From contig NZ_AQQS01000013.1 in assembly GCF_002088275.1 (NCBI RefSeq), forward strand, positions 1 to 64,000: a stretch of 64,000 bases of DNA, read 5' to 3'. Source of the DNA: Aurantimonas sp. 22II-16-19i (lineage in GTDB: Bacteria > Pseudomonadota > Alphaproteobacteria > Rhizobiales > Rhizobiaceae). Below, one piece after another: positions 25,496 through 34,630 of this stretch (its first letter is position 1; every line of letters starts with the position of its first letter). Below the pieces are notes generated by a model. It ran no database searches, was not told the DNA's origin, and saw nothing but the letters and a program-made list of their open reading frames with translations. The translations under genes and the position numbers were made by a program.

Positions 25496-26602
25496 TCAGG
25501 CGGCGTAGCGGGCCCGCTCTTCTGCGCTGAGCGCCGGATAGTCGGTGTAGCCCGTCTCGTCCCCGCCATAGAAGGTCTTCTCGTCATATGCGGCGAAGGG
25601 CGCGCCGAGGCGGATCCGCTCGACGAGATCGGGATTGGAGATGAACGGCCGGCCGAAGCAGGCGAGGTCGATCTCCCCCTTCGCCAGCCGCTCCTCGGCG
25701 AGATCGGCCGTGTAGTTGTTGTTGCCCATGTAGGCGCCGGAAAAATGCTGGCGCAGCGACCAGGCCTTGAAGGCGTGCGGGTCGCGGTCGCCCCGGGTCG
25801 CGCCCTCGATGACGTGGAGATAGGCAAGCCGGCGCGCCGACAGCTCCTTCACATAGGCGGTGAAGACGGCCTCGGGATCGCTGTCGGCAAGATCGTTGGC
25901 CGGCGAGACCGGCGAGATGCGGATTCCCGTGCGCTCCGGCCCGAACACCTTCGTGACGGCATCCACCACCATCAGCGGGAAGCGCAGGCGGTTCTCGATC
26001 GAGCCGCCGAACTCGTCGGTCCGCTGGTTGGCACCGTCGCGCAGGAACTGGTCGAGGAGGTAGCCGTTCGCCGAATGGATCTCGACGCCGTCAAAGCCGG
26101 CGGCCTTGGAATTCTCGGTCGCCTTGACGAAGTCCGCGACCACCCGCGGCAGTTCGCCGGCGTCCAGCGCCCGCGGCGCCACGGCATCCTTCATGCCGCT
26201 CTCGGTGAAGGCCTGCATCGCCGGCGCGATCGCCGAGGGCGCCACCGGCAGCGCGCCGCCGGGCTGGAGGTCGGGATGCGACACCCGGCCGACATGCCAG
26301 AGCTGCAGCACGATCTTGCCACCCTCTTCGTGGACGGCGTCGGTGACCTTCTTCCAGGCGTTCACCTGCGCGTCGTTGAAGATGCCGGGCGTCCAGGCGT
26401 AGCCGCGCCCTTCCGGCGAGATGTTGGTCGCCTCGGTGATGATCAGCCCGGCGCCGGCGCGCTGGCGATAATAATCCACATGCATCTCTTTCGGCACGCC
26501 GTCGCTGGTCGCCCGGCTGCGGGTGAGCGGCGCCATGACGACGCGGTTCGAAAGCGAAATCGGGCCGAGGTCGTAGGGCTGCAGGAGATGGTCGTGTGTC
26601 AT
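25496..26602 (-). CDS. Old yellow enzyme-family alkene reductase (NemA type)
   Basis: A 368-residue FMN-dependent TIM-barrel oxidoreductase. Typical OYE motifs: NRVVMAPLTRSRA at the N-terminus, LWHVGRVSHPDLQPGG, the substrate-binding pair in FDGVEIHSANGYLLDQFL, RTDEFGGSIENRLRFPLMVVDAV and the FMN-phosphate loop FGRPFISNPDLVERI. These enzymes reduce N-ethylmaleimide, nitrate esters or other activated alkenes with NAD(P)H. The ATG at 26602 has AAGGAAA about 10 nt upstream. No regulator gene is adjacent. Confidence 0.93.
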   Translation of the reverse strand: MTHDHLLQPYDLGPISLSNRVVMAPLTRSRATSDGVPKEMHVDYYRQRAGAGLIITEATNISPEGRGYAWTPGIFNDAQVNAWKKVTDAVHEEGGKIVLQLWHVGRVSHPDLQPGGALPVAPSAIAPAMQAFTESGMKDAVAPRALDAGELPRVVADFVKATENSKAAGFDGVEIHSANGYLLDQFLRDGANQRTDEFGGSIENRLRFPLMVVDAVTKVFGPERTGIRISPVSPANDLADSDPEAVFTAYVKELSARRLAYLHVIEGATRGDRDPHAFKAWSLRQHFSGAYMGNNNYTADLAEERLAKGEIDLACFGRPFISNPDLVERIRLGAPFAAYDEKTFYGGDETGYTDYPALSAEERARYAA

Positions 26603-26770
26603 GATGGCGCGTTTCCTTGGTGAGGCAGGCCGGAACGAGGCGCTCCGGCCGCAGGTGACACCGCATGTGGTGCGTCGCAGCAAACCGAACAGCGGGATGA
26701 ACGTTGCGTTCGCGCCAGGAAGACGGTTCTAAGGGAATTGCCGCCACAGCTCTTGCACGGACATGCCGCG

Positions 26771-27616
26771 TTGAACTACCGCCACGCCTTCCACGCCGGC
26801 AATTTCGCCGACGTCGTCAAGCACGCCCTGTTCTGCCGCCTCGTCCGCTACCTGCAGCGCAAGGACGGGGCGATCCGGATCTACGACACTCATGCGGGTC
26901 CGGGCCTCTACGACCTGTCCGGCGACGAGGCCTCGCGCACGCTGGAGCATCAGGGGGGAATCGCGGCGCTCGCCGCCGCCGATCCGGCCATTCGAGCCGA
27001 CCCGCTCCTTTCCGACTATTGGAACTGTGTCGCGCCGGATCTGGCGGAGGGACGCTATCCCGGCTCGCCGCTGATCGCGCGGCGGCTCTTGCGGCCGCAG
27101 GACCGGCTGTCGGCCTACGAGCTCCACCCCGTCGACGGCGACGCCCTGAAGACGCGGTTTGCCGGCGATACGGCGGTGAAGGCGATCGCCCTCGACGGCT
27201 GGCTCGCCCTTGGCGCCCATGTCCCGCCGAAGGAACGGCGCGGACTCGTGCTGATCGATCCGCCCTTCGAGAAGGTGAGCGAGGTCGACGACATCGCCGC
27301 CGCCCTCGCCCGGGCGCTCCACCGCTGGCGGGGCGGCATCTATGCGGTCTGGTATCCGATGAAACGCCAGGCGATGGTCGAGCGGCTGCGCGACGCGCTG
27401 GTCGAGGTGGCGCCGGGCGAGGTCGTCTTCGCCGAATTCCTGGCGGAACCGATGTCCGCCGAGGAGCGATTCGTCGGCACCGGGCTGGCGGTGATCAACC
27501 CGCCCTTCGTCTTCGCCGAGGAGGCCGAAGCGCTGTTGTCCCGCCTTCTTCCCGTGCTCGGGCGCGGCACGACGGCAACATTCGCGGTCAAACAACGGCC
27601 CGCGAGCGGTTCGTGA
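26771..27616 (+). CDS. rlmJ: 23S rRNA (adenine(2030)-N6)-methyltransferase RlmJ
   Basis: A 281-residue SAM-dependent methyltransferase that modifies A2030 of 23S rRNA. The N-terminus LNYRHAFHAGNFADVVKHALF is the RlmJ signature; IYDTHAGPGLYDL binds SAM and LVLIDPPFEK is the catalytic DPPF motif. No in-frame ATG precedes this point, so the start is taken as the TTG at 26771, which reproduces the known N-terminus and length; TTG codons at 26738 and 26753 are alternatives. The plus-strand gene is divergent from the OYE gene. Confidence 0.92.
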   Translation: MNYRHAFHAGNFADVVKHALFCRLVRYLQRKDGAIRIYDTHAGPGLYDLSGDEASRTLEHQGGIAALAAADPAIRADPLLSDYWNCVAPDLAEGRYPGSPLIARRLLRPQDRLSAYELHPVDGDALKTRFAGDTAVKAIALDGWLALGAHVPPKERRGLVLIDPPFEKVSEVDDIAAALARALHRWRGGIYAVWYPMKRQAMVERLRDALVEVAPGEVVFAEFLAEPMSAEERFVGTGLAVINPPFVFAEEAEALLSRLLPVLGRGTTATFAVKQRPASGS

Positions 27617-27711
27617 CATACGCCACCCGCCGATCGATGCTAGCGTGGCGCGGAAAACGTTCGGATGCAATCGGTTTCCGGACCTGTCCGGTTTGTACGG
27701 GAGTTGCCATC

Positions 27712-28263
27712 ATGACCCGGCTCGGTGCCCTTCTTCTCAGTCTCTGCATCCTGCCCGCAATCGTCGCGGCGCCGGTGCTGCCGGCGGCGGCCGCCGACAT
27801 CCAGGCCTACCGGGCCGACGCCATTCCTTCGAAGGTACCGGCCTGCGACGACGCGGCGGTGCTCGGCGAGGTCGAGGACCAGTTCGAATACGGCGCCCCG
27901 CGGATGCTCGAGGCCAAGCTCGAGATCCTCGAATTCAAGGGGATGTTCGAGAAGGCCTACCAGCCGCAGGTGAAGGACGATCCCTATCCGGCGCCGAACC
28001 CGATCGAGCGGCGCTACTGCCAGGCCAAGGCGCTGATCTCCGACCACCAGTGGCGCACCGTCTACTATGTCGTCGAATATCCGATGGGCTATGCGGCGGC
28101 CGGCGACTATCTCGGCTTCTTCTCGCCGGTGCGCGGCTGGAAGGCGGAAGGCTGCGTGCTCGGCCTCGACGAGTGGCATGTCTACGGCGCCAACTGCCAG
28201 TCGCTGCGGCGCTTTCCGCCGGAAGCGGCGACCGACAACCCCGGCTTCGTGTCGAAATACTGA
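27712..28263 (+). CDS. Exported protein with four cysteines, unknown function
   Basis: A 183-residue protein with a signal peptide (about 1-28, ending LPAAAAD). The mature part has four Cys (45, 103, 148, 162) that could form two disulfides, and the segments ERRYCQAKALISDHQWRTVYYVVEYPMG and WKAEGCVLGLDEWHVYGANC. Similar small periplasmic proteins occur widely in rhizobia without assigned function. The ATG at 27712 has GGGAG upstream. It lies 95 nt after rlmJ on the same strand. Confidence 0.8.
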   Translation: MTRLGALLLSLCILPAIVAAPVLPAAAADIQAYRADAIPSKVPACDDAAVLGEVEDQFEYGAPRMLEAKLEILEFKGMFEKAYQPQVKDDPYPAPNPIERRYCQAKALISDHQWRTVYYVVEYPMGYAAAGDYLGFFSPVRGWKAEGCVLGLDEWHVYGANCQSLRRFPPEAATDNPGFVSKY

Positions 28264-28390
28264 TCCTCGTCGCGGCGCGGCGGCCTGCCCCGCGCCGCGA
28301 TGCCACCCGCTCCGGCCTCGCCCGCCGAACTCGCGGCCCGGGCGAAGCGGCGCCGAGCCCCTTCGCCCTTTGCTTCTCGGAAAGACATCG

Positions 28391-28990
28391 ATGCGCGTCT
28401 TCTATTCCTCCGCCTCCCCCTTCGCCGCCAAGGTGCGGATGGCGGCGAGCCATTGCGGCCTCGCCATCGAGAGCGTTCCCGCCGACACCACCGCCGAGCC
28501 GGCCGACCTGCTGGCCGCCAATCCTCTCGGCAAGATCCCGGCGCTCATCCTCGACGACGGGACGGCGCTCTACGACAGCCGGGTGATCTGCGACTATCTC
28601 GACAAGCTGACGGGCGGCCAGCTGGTGCCCCAGCAAATGGAGGCCTGGGCGACGGTGAAGCGGATCGAGGCCACCGCCGACGGCATCGGCGACGCCCTGA
28701 TCCTCGCCGTCTACGAGGAGCGCTACCGACCTGAGGAGCGGCGCCACCAGCCCTGGGTCGACAAGCAGATGCGCAAGGCCGACCGCGGCCTGGCGGCGCT
28801 GGAAGCCATGCTCCCCGAGCTTCAAGACGAGCTGACGGTCGCCGATTTCGCCGTCGCCGGCCTCGCCGGCTGGATGAGCTTCCGCTTCAAGGGCAAGCTC
28901 GAGGCCGAATATCCCGCCCTCGCCGCCTGGCTGGCGGCGTTTCCGGCCCGATTCCCGGCCTATGACGAGCTCGGGCCGCGCCTCGCCTAA
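28391..28990 (+). CDS. Glutathione S-transferase family protein
   Basis: A 199-residue cytosolic protein. The N-terminal thioredoxin-like domain (about 1-78) begins MRVFYSSASPFAAKVRMAA with a Ser-rich active-site loop, and has NPLGKIPALILDDGTALYDSRVICDYLD, the glutathione-binding region. The all-helical C-terminal domain carries ELTVADFAVAGLAGWMSFR, a typical N-capping-box region. The substrate is unknown. It lies 127 nt after the exported-protein gene. Confidence 0.9.
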   Translation: MRVFYSSASPFAAKVRMAASHCGLAIESVPADTTAEPADLLAANPLGKIPALILDDGTALYDSRVICDYLDKLTGGQLVPQQMEAWATVKRIEATADGIGDALILAVYEERYRPEERRHQPWVDKQMRKADRGLAALEAMLPELQDELTVADFAVAGLAGWMSFRFKGKLEAEYPALAAWLAAFPARFPAYDELGPRLA

Positions 28991-29116
28991 GGCAGGTCCG
29001 ATCTCCTCGCGGACGCGCGGGCCGAGCGGAGCAGCGCCGCGGCAACGGCGCGACAAGACGCATTGCATGGACGGGCGCGAGCCGATATGAAACCGGCCCA
29101 CGGCCATCCGCGCCAC

Positions 29117-29191
29117 TGGGGCGTCGCCAAGCGGTAAGGCAGCGGCTTTTGGTGCCGCCATTCGCAGGTTCGAATCCTGCCGCCCCAGCCA
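29117..29191 (+). tRNA. tRNA-Gln (UUG anticodon)
   Basis: A complete cloverleaf: 7-bp acceptor stem TGGGGCG (29117-29123) with CGCCCCA (29181-29187), D arm with GCCAAGCGGTAAGGC, anticodon stem GCGGC/GCCGC enclosing TTTTGGT (anticodon TTG), T arm with GGTTCGAATCC, and an encoded CCA end. A Gln identity follows from the anticodon. It lies between a GST gene and a flavoenzyme gene; no integrated element is seen at its 3' end. Confidence 0.97.
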
Positions 29192-29568
29192 GACCCAGCT
29201 AAGTCATCGAAATCGCGATCGTTCCGTTCCGGCTGGGGAGCCATTCCACCAAGCGGGACACACGACTGCGACACAACCGTGCGACAGGGAGTGTGGCAAT
29301 GGGGACTGCCACAGGTCTCGAACGACGCGAGGCTGTCCACGACTGGCGCGAACGCCTGCCAGATGCGCTTGCCACGCGAATCGGTCTGACGCATCTCACG
29401 CACGAGGCCTATGGGCGGACCGGCGGATCAGATGACGGGGCATGCCCCCCATCATCTGATGACCAGACTGGCGGCATGAAGGACAGCTGGGACTAGCTCA
29501 GCTTCGCCGCCAACCTGTCCAGGGATGCGGGGACCAGTTCCGTCCGCCACCAGCCGACCTGGCGGCCT
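29192..29568. other. 377-nt intergenic stretch after tRNA-Gln
   Basis: No credible gene. A minus-strand frame that runs through the tRNA complement is a well-known kind of false ORF. The only clear structure is the inverted repeat at 29427-29460. Confidence 0.7.
29427..29460. repeat. Inverted repeat, possible terminator
   Basis: ATCAGATGA (29427-29435) pairs with TCATCTGAT (29452-29460), and the interior holds the palindrome GGGGCATGCCCC (29437-29448). It lies 109 nt past the stop of the minus-strand flavoenzyme gene. No T run follows on either strand, so it could be a terminator, a protein-binding site or an RNA stem. Confidence 0.6.
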
Positions 29569-30870
29569 CTACCGCCCCGCCGTGTCGAGAAGCTGGTACC
29601 AGGATGCAACCAGTCGCACTGCCGGTCCCCGCAAGGAATAGAACGGAATCCTCTGCAGCGGCTTCGGCCCGAGCAGCGCGAGATCCGGCTCGTCGCCGAG
29701 CGTGACGTCGGCGGCGTAGCGGCCCATCAGCGAGGCCATGGCGATGCCGGCGCCGTTGTATCCCAGCGCGAACGAGATCCTGTCGTCCAGCCGGCCGAGC
29801 TGCGGGACCGCGTCGAGGGTCATGGCGACGAGGCCCGACCAGCGATGGGTGATCGGGACGCCGCGCAAATCCGGAAAGACCCGCAGCATCGCCCGCTCCA
29901 GCGCGTCGAACGCCGCCTGGCTGTCGGTCCTGCCGAAGGCGCCGCGGCCGCCGAAGATCAGGCGGTCCCGATAGGGTCGGAACCAGCGCATCATCCGCCG
30001 CGTCTCCGAGTAGCTGCGGCCATGGCGCAGCAGCCTGGCGCGCAGCTCTTCGGAGAGCGGCCCGGTGGCGACCATGGCGCTGCGAAAGGGAATGACGGCG
30101 CGGCGGATCGCGGCGGTTCCGGGGGCGAGGTCGCAATAGCCGTTGGTCGCCAGGAGCGCGTGCTTCGCGCGGATCGTGCCCGAAAGCGTCTCGACCACCA
30201 CCCCGGAGCCATCCTGGCGGACGGACGTCGCCGGGGCGCCTTCCCAGATACCGACGCCCCTGCCCCGCAGACCCTCGGCGAGGCCGAGGGCGTAGTTGAG
30301 GGGATGGATGAGGCCGGCGTGGGAGAGCAGCACGCCGCCGACGAAGTCGGCCGAGCCGGTCTCGTCGGCCACTTCGTCGCGCTCGAGGATGCGGCTCGTC
30401 TCGTCGCCGAAATCCTCCCGCATGGTCCGCGCCTCGGCCTTGAGGGCGTCGAAGGCGCTTTGGGTGTGGGCGCAGCGCAGGTTGCCGGTCATGGTGAGGT
30501 CGGCATCGTCGATCGCGTCGCGCCGCACCGCCTCCTCGACGGCGTCGACGGCCTCGTGGCCGAGCTCGGCCATGCGCCGCGCGACGCCCTGACCGTGCCG
30601 GCGGGCAATGTCGGGAATGGCGAGGCGGAACTTCGGCGACAAAACTCCGCCGTTTCGCCCGCTCGCACCCCAGCCGATCCCATTCGCCTCGACGATCAGC
30701 GGCCGGAGGCCGCGTTCGACGAAACGCTGGGCCGCGGACAATCCGGTATAGCCGCCGCCGACGATCACGACGTCGGCGCTGTCCTGGCCGCCCGGCCCGC
30801 CCGGAGCCGGACGCGGACGCGCCGTTTCCATCCAGAGCGAGGCCGGCCACCCTTTCGCGGCAGACGCCAT
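29569..30870 (-). CDS. FAD-dependent amine/amino-acid oxidoreductase (PuuB/DAO family)
   Basis: A 433-residue flavoprotein. The FAD-binding motif ADVVIVGGGYTGLSAAQRFVERG is at about 33-55, followed by GIGWGASGRNGGVLSP, the pattern of gamma-glutamylputrescine oxidase and related enzymes. The C-terminal ITHRWSGLVAMTLDAVPQLGRL and ALGYNGAGIAMASLMGR are DAO-fold signatures. It would oxidise a secondary amine or amino acid. The ATG at 30870 is preferred by family alignment. It is the last gene of the apparent operon, 29 nt after the HAD gene. Confidence 0.88.
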   Translation of the reverse strand: MASAAKGWPASLWMETARPRPAPGGPGGQDSADVVIVGGGYTGLSAAQRFVERGLRPLIVEANGIGWGASGRNGGVLSPKFRLAIPDIARRHGQGVARRMAELGHEAVDAVEEAVRRDAIDDADLTMTGNLRCAHTQSAFDALKAEARTMREDFGDETSRILERDEVADETGSADFVGGVLLSHAGLIHPLNYALGLAEGLRGRGVGIWEGAPATSVRQDGSGVVVETLSGTIRAKHALLATNGYCDLAPGTAAIRRAVIPFRSAMVATGPLSEELRARLLRHGRSYSETRRMMRWFRPYRDRLIFGGRGAFGRTDSQAAFDALERAMLRVFPDLRGVPITHRWSGLVAMTLDAVPQLGRLDDRISFALGYNGAGIAMASLMGRYAADVTLGDEPDLALLGPKPLQRIPFYSLRGPAVRLVASWYQLLDTAGR

Positions 30871-30899
30871 CGTCCCGTCCCTGCCGGGCGCCGCGATCG

Positions 30900-31613
30900 T
30901 CACCGTTCGCCGGCCATGTCGGCGTCGATCGCATCGGCCAGCTCTGCGAGCGTCGCGAAATGGAAGTCCGGCTTCGTCACTTCCTTCGGCACCGGCGTTC
31001 CGCCAAAGCCCGTCTGCCCCTGCCGCCGCTCGATCCAGCACACGGAATAGCCGAGTTCCCGCGCGACGCCGATGTCGTGATACTGGCTCTGGGCGACGTG
31101 CAGGATCTCGTCCTGCCTGTAGCCGAAGGCCGACTGGCGACCCCGGTTGTAGTCGAAGAAGCGCGGGCTCGGCTTCGGGATCCCGACATCGTCCAGGGTG
31201 ACGCCCTCATGGAAGGGGTTGTCGAGGGTGTGGGAGTAGCTGGAAAAGATCACCCGGTCGGCATTCGTCATCGCCACGAGGCGGAAGCGCTTGCGCAGGC
31301 GCTTCAGTGCGGCGACCGAGTCCGGGAAGGCCGGCCATTTCAAGACGTGGGCCTGGAACGCGACGGCCGCGGCCTCGCTGGGGTCGAGCCCGAGCTTGCC
31401 GGCGACATGCTGATAGACCTCTCCCATGACCTGGCTGGCGCGGCCGGGATGAATGTGGCGGGCCTCGACATAGGGACCGAAGATGTCGTCGTCGCTCAAG
31501 CTCCGGGCCGCCGGTCCGCCGAACGTGCGAAAGCCGTCGAGGAGGCCCTTCTCGAAATCGATGAGGGTTCCCACGACGTCGAAGGTGAGAACCTTGAAGC
31601 GGTCGAATTGCAT
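30900..31613 (-). CDS. HAD-superfamily hydrolase (haloacid dehalogenase type II-like)
   Basis: A 237-residue protein with HAD motif I as FDVVGTLIDF (nucleophile Asp12; classic 2-haloacid dehalogenases have DxYGT), motif II MTNADRV, motif III Lys in GIPKPSPRFFDY, and motif IV QSQYHDIGVARELG. The variant residues make true dehalogenase activity uncertain; it may act as a phosphatase. It sits between the DgcA-like gene (68 nt upstream) and the PuuB-like flavoenzyme. Confidence 0.85.
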   Translation of the reverse strand: MQFDRFKVLTFDVVGTLIDFEKGLLDGFRTFGGPAARSLSDDDIFGPYVEARHIHPGRASQVMGEVYQHVAGKLGLDPSEAAAVAFQAHVLKWPAFPDSVAALKRLRKRFRLVAMTNADRVIFSSYSHTLDNPFHEGVTLDDVGIPKPSPRFFDYNRGRQSAFGYRQDEILHVAQSQYHDIGVARELGYSVCWIERRQGQTGFGGTPVPKEVTKPDFHFATLAELADAIDADMAGER

Positions 31614-31681
31614 GAGGCAGGTGTCCTTTTCATAGGTGACTGTTGGGGTCGGGCCTGCCCGACCTGTCGGAGCGCCGGTCG

Positions 31682-33748
31682 TCAGAGCGGGCTGCAGATG
31701 CGGACCGCGTCGAGCATGGCGGCATGGATGTTGCGGCTGGAGAGCGCGTCGCCGATGCGATGGAGTTCGAAGCCGTCTCGAGCCGCCATGGGTTGCGGCG
31801 CGGCGCGAACGAAAGTCTCGATGTCGGTGACGCCCTCGTTCGACGAGGCGGTGCGAAGCGCCTCGAACAGCTCGTTCATCGGGATGCTGCCCTGCTCGAC
31901 GATCACCTGGTCGACCGGCACGGCCGTCTCCTGGCGGGAGATCTCGTTCAGGAGCACGGCTTCGAGGCGGTTGTCGCGACGGCGGACGGCGAGGAGCCGG
32001 GTATCGGAAATCGGCTGGAGGCCGAGCGAGAGGAAGCGCTTCTTCCAGCGCAGCCTCTCGGCATAGGTCAATTCCTCGGCGAGATTGGCGTCGATCGTCG
32101 CATAGGTGACGTTGGCGCCCGCTTCCTTCGCCCGCTCGGCCGCGAGCGGTGCCGGATGGCGGCCGGTTCCGTCATAGACGAGGACGTCGCGGCCGACCGG
32201 CGTCTGGCCGGAGACGATGTCCCAGGTGCTGACGCAAAGCTCGCTGCCCTCCGACAGATCGACCTGCGGCAGGCCGCCGGTGGCGAGGATCACCACGTCG
32301 GGCCCGAGCGCGGTGATGTCGCCGGCCTCCATGTAGCTGTTGGTGTGGATCGGCACGCCGCGGCGCTCCAGCTCGGCGACGCGCCATTCGACGATGCCGA
32401 TGAGGTCGCGCCTCCAGGAGCCGGTCGCTCCGAGGAGGATCTGCCCGCCGACATCGGCCGCCGCCTCGTAGAGCGTCACGTCGTGGCCGCGCTCGGCGCT
32501 GATCCGGGCGGCTTCCAGCCCGGCCGGCCCGCCGCCGACGATGACGACCTTGCGCTTGCGACCCTTCGTCGGCGCGGTGACGTGGCTGAGCGTGGTCTCC
32601 CGGCCGGTCACCGGATTGTGGAGGCAGGAGGGGCGGTAGGGCGACTGGCAGTGGGTCGCGCCGATGCAGGGGCGGACCTGGTCCTCGCGGCCGGCGGCGA
32701 GCTTTTCCACCATGTGCGGATCGGCGATCTGGGCCCGCGTCATGCCCGCCATGTCGACCTTGCCTTCGGCGACGGCAAAGCGCGCCGAGGCGAGATCGGA
32801 AATCCGCGCGGCGTGAAAGACCGGCAGGCCGACCTCGCGGCGGAAGGCCCCGACGGGCTCGACCCAGGGGGCCAGCGGCGAGCCCATACCGGGCATGTTC
32901 TCCTCGGCGAGCGCCCGGGTCGTGTCCATCGTGCCGTAGATGGCGTTGAAGAAGTCGACCGCGCCGTTCTGCGTCAGGATCTGCGCTGCCCTGACGCATT
33001 CGTCGAAGTCCATGCCGCCGGGGGTCGCCTCGTCGACGACGAAGCGGATGCCGACGAGGAAGTCCCCGCCGGTGGCCTGGCGGATCGCCTCATGGACCAT
33101 CAGCGCGAAGCGGCAGCGGTTTTCGAGCGAGCCGCCGAAGCGGTCGGTGCGCCGGTTGGTGACGGGCGACAGGAACTGGCCGATGAGATGGCCGGCCGAG
33201 AGCGTCTCGATGCCGTCGAGCCCACCCTCCTTGCAGCGCCGCGCGGCGGCGCCGTAGGCCTTCACCACCCGGTCGATGTCGTGCTCGTCCATCTCCTTCG
33301 GGATGCTGCGGTGGAGCGTCTCGCGCAAGGGAGACGGCGCGATGGTGGTCAGCCAGTCGCCGGCATAGGGATCGCCCCGCCGGCCGAGATGGCTGATCTG
33401 GCACATCAGCGCCGCGCCTTCGCCGTGCATGCGCTCGGAAAACTGCTGGAGGTGCGGAATGATCGCGTCGGAACCGACATTCAGCTGGCGGAAGATGTTC
33501 GGCGAATCCCGGTCGACATTGGACGAGCCGCCGAACATCGACAGGGCGAGGCCACCCTTGGCCTTTTCGAGGTGATAGCGCTGATAGGCCTCCTGCGGCA
33601 TGCCGCCGACCTCCAGGCCGCAGGCGTGGCTGGTGCTCATGATGCGGTTGCGCAGGGTCAGATGCCTGATCGTGAGGGGCTGCAGAAGCGGGTCCTTCGG
33701 CGGCGAAATGCCTGGGGAGGTCGCGTTCGGTTCGAGTGAATCCAGCAT
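31682..33748 (-). CDS. DgcA-like flavin/NAD oxidoreductase (N-methyl amino acid demethylase type)
   Basis: A 688-residue two-part enzyme. The N-terminal half (about 20-370) is an OYE-like FMN TIM barrel with TLRNRIMSTSHACGLEVGG and TDRFGGSLENRCRFALMVHEAI. CIGATHCQSPYRPSCLHNP is the iron-sulfur cysteine region, with a Cys pattern like the dimethylglycine and stachydrine demethylase group. The C-terminal half has a dinucleotide-binding motif VVIVGGGPAGLEAARISAERG. Members of this group demethylate N-methylated amino acids or reduce enoyl substrates. It follows the ABC ATPase gene by 93 nt, so it probably acts on the imported compound. Confidence 0.85.
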   Translation of the reverse strand: MLDSLEPNATSPGISPPKDPLLQPLTIRHLTLRNRIMSTSHACGLEVGGMPQEAYQRYHLEKAKGGLALSMFGGSSNVDRDSPNIFRQLNVGSDAIIPHLQQFSERMHGEGAALMCQISHLGRRGDPYAGDWLTTIAPSPLRETLHRSIPKEMDEHDIDRVVKAYGAAARRCKEGGLDGIETLSAGHLIGQFLSPVTNRRTDRFGGSLENRCRFALMVHEAIRQATGGDFLVGIRFVVDEATPGGMDFDECVRAAQILTQNGAVDFFNAIYGTMDTTRALAEENMPGMGSPLAPWVEPVGAFRREVGLPVFHAARISDLASARFAVAEGKVDMAGMTRAQIADPHMVEKLAAGREDQVRPCIGATHCQSPYRPSCLHNPVTGRETTLSHVTAPTKGRKRKVVIVGGGPAGLEAARISAERGHDVTLYEAAADVGGQILLGATGSWRRDLIGIVEWRVAELERRGVPIHTNSYMEAGDITALGPDVVILATGGLPQVDLSEGSELCVSTWDIVSGQTPVGRDVLVYDGTGRHPAPLAAERAKEAGANVTYATIDANLAEELTYAERLRWKKRFLSLGLQPISDTRLLAVRRRDNRLEAVLLNEISRQETAVPVDQVIVEQGSIPMNELFEALRTASSNEGVTDIETFVRAAPQPMAARDGFELHRIGDALSSRNIHAAMLDAVRICSPL

Positions 33749-33841
33749 GGATCGGTCTCTTTCGTTCAGGCAAAGCGGCGGCGTCGGCTGGACGGGCATT
33801 CGTCCGACCGCGGCGTCCACCGGCCCGCCTTGCGCAAGCGG

Positions 33842-34630
33842 TTAGATGATCTGGCTGAGGAAGCGCTGGGTGCGCTCGTCCCTGGCCTTGGTGAAAAGCT
33901 CCTCGGGCGGCCCGTGTTCGACGATCACGCCCCTGTCGGTGAAATACACGTGATCGGCGACCTCCCGGGCGAAGCCCATTTCGTGGGTCACGAGAATGCA
34001 GGTCATTCCCTCGGCGGCGAGTTCCTTGATCGTCAGGAGCACCTCCTTGACCGTCTCGGGATCGAGCGCCGCCGTGACCTCGTCGAACAGCATCACGTCG
34101 GGCCGCATGGCGAGGCTGCGGGCGATCGCCACGCGCTGCTGCTGGCCGCCGGAGAGATGGCCGGGATAGACGTCCTCCTTGCCGGACAGCCGCACCTTGG
34201 CGATCAGCGCCCGCGCCCGCGCCTCGACCTCGCGCCTGGGCTCCTTCAGCACCTTCACCGGCGCCATCATGACGTTTTCAAGCGCCGTCTTGTGGGGGAA
34301 GAGATTGTACTGCTGGAAGACGATGCCGACCTTCTTGCGCAGGGCCAGCTTGTCGAGCTTGGGATCGTTGACCTCCTGGCCCTCGACCAGGATCGAGCCC
34401 TTCTGGATGTCGTTGAGACCGTTGATGCAGCGGATCAGCGTCGACTTGCCGGAGCCGGACGGGCCGATGATGCACACCACCTCGCCCTTCTTCACGTCCA
34501 GGCTGACCCCGCGCAGCACCTCCAGCTTGCCGAAGGACTTGTGAACGTCCTTGATCGAGACCAGCGGCATGTCCGGAGTCCAACTCGCCGGCGCCGCCCG
34601 ATGCGGGGAAATCTCAGGCTTCGACGGCAT
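33842..34630 (-). CDS. Polar amino acid ABC transporter ATPase (GlnQ/HisP type)
   Basis: A 262-residue ATPase. Walker A GPSGSGKST, signature LSGGQQQRVAIARSL, Walker B VMLFDEVTAALDPE and the H-loop LVTHEM are all present; QYNLFPHKTALENV is typical of the amino-acid importer subfamily. The ATG at 34630 overlaps the permease end by 17 nt; an in-frame ATG at 34570 (MPLVSIKDVHKSFG) would match the usual family N-terminus and cannot be excluded, since neither has a strong ribosome site. Confidence 0.94.
   Translation of the reverse strand: MPSKPEISPHRAAPASWTPDMPLVSIKDVHKSFGKLEVLRGVSLDVKKGEVVCIIGPSGSGKSTLIRCINGLNDIQKGSILVEGQEVNDPKLDKLALRKKVGIVFQQYNLFPHKTALENVMMAPVKVLKEPRREVEARARALIAKVRLSGKEDVYPGHLSGGQQQRVAIARSLAMRPDVMLFDEVTAALDPETVKEVLLTIKELAAEGMTCILVTHEMGFAREVADHVYFTDRGVIVEHGPPEELFTKARDERTQRFLSQII

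Noticed and set aside
28987-29403. Minus-strand frame reading through the tRNA complement (contains GGRIRTCEWRHQKPLPYRLA)
   Set aside because: This translation of a tRNA complement is a recurring annotation artefact and not a protein.
29117-29568. tRNA-Gln as an integration site for a mobile element
   Set aside because: No integrase gene and no second copy of the tRNA 3' end were seen in the window.
31643-33739. Plus-strand open frame of nearly 700 codons
   Set aside because: It mirrors the DgcA-like gene on the opposite strand and has Arg/Asp/Val-rich shadow composition with no domain.
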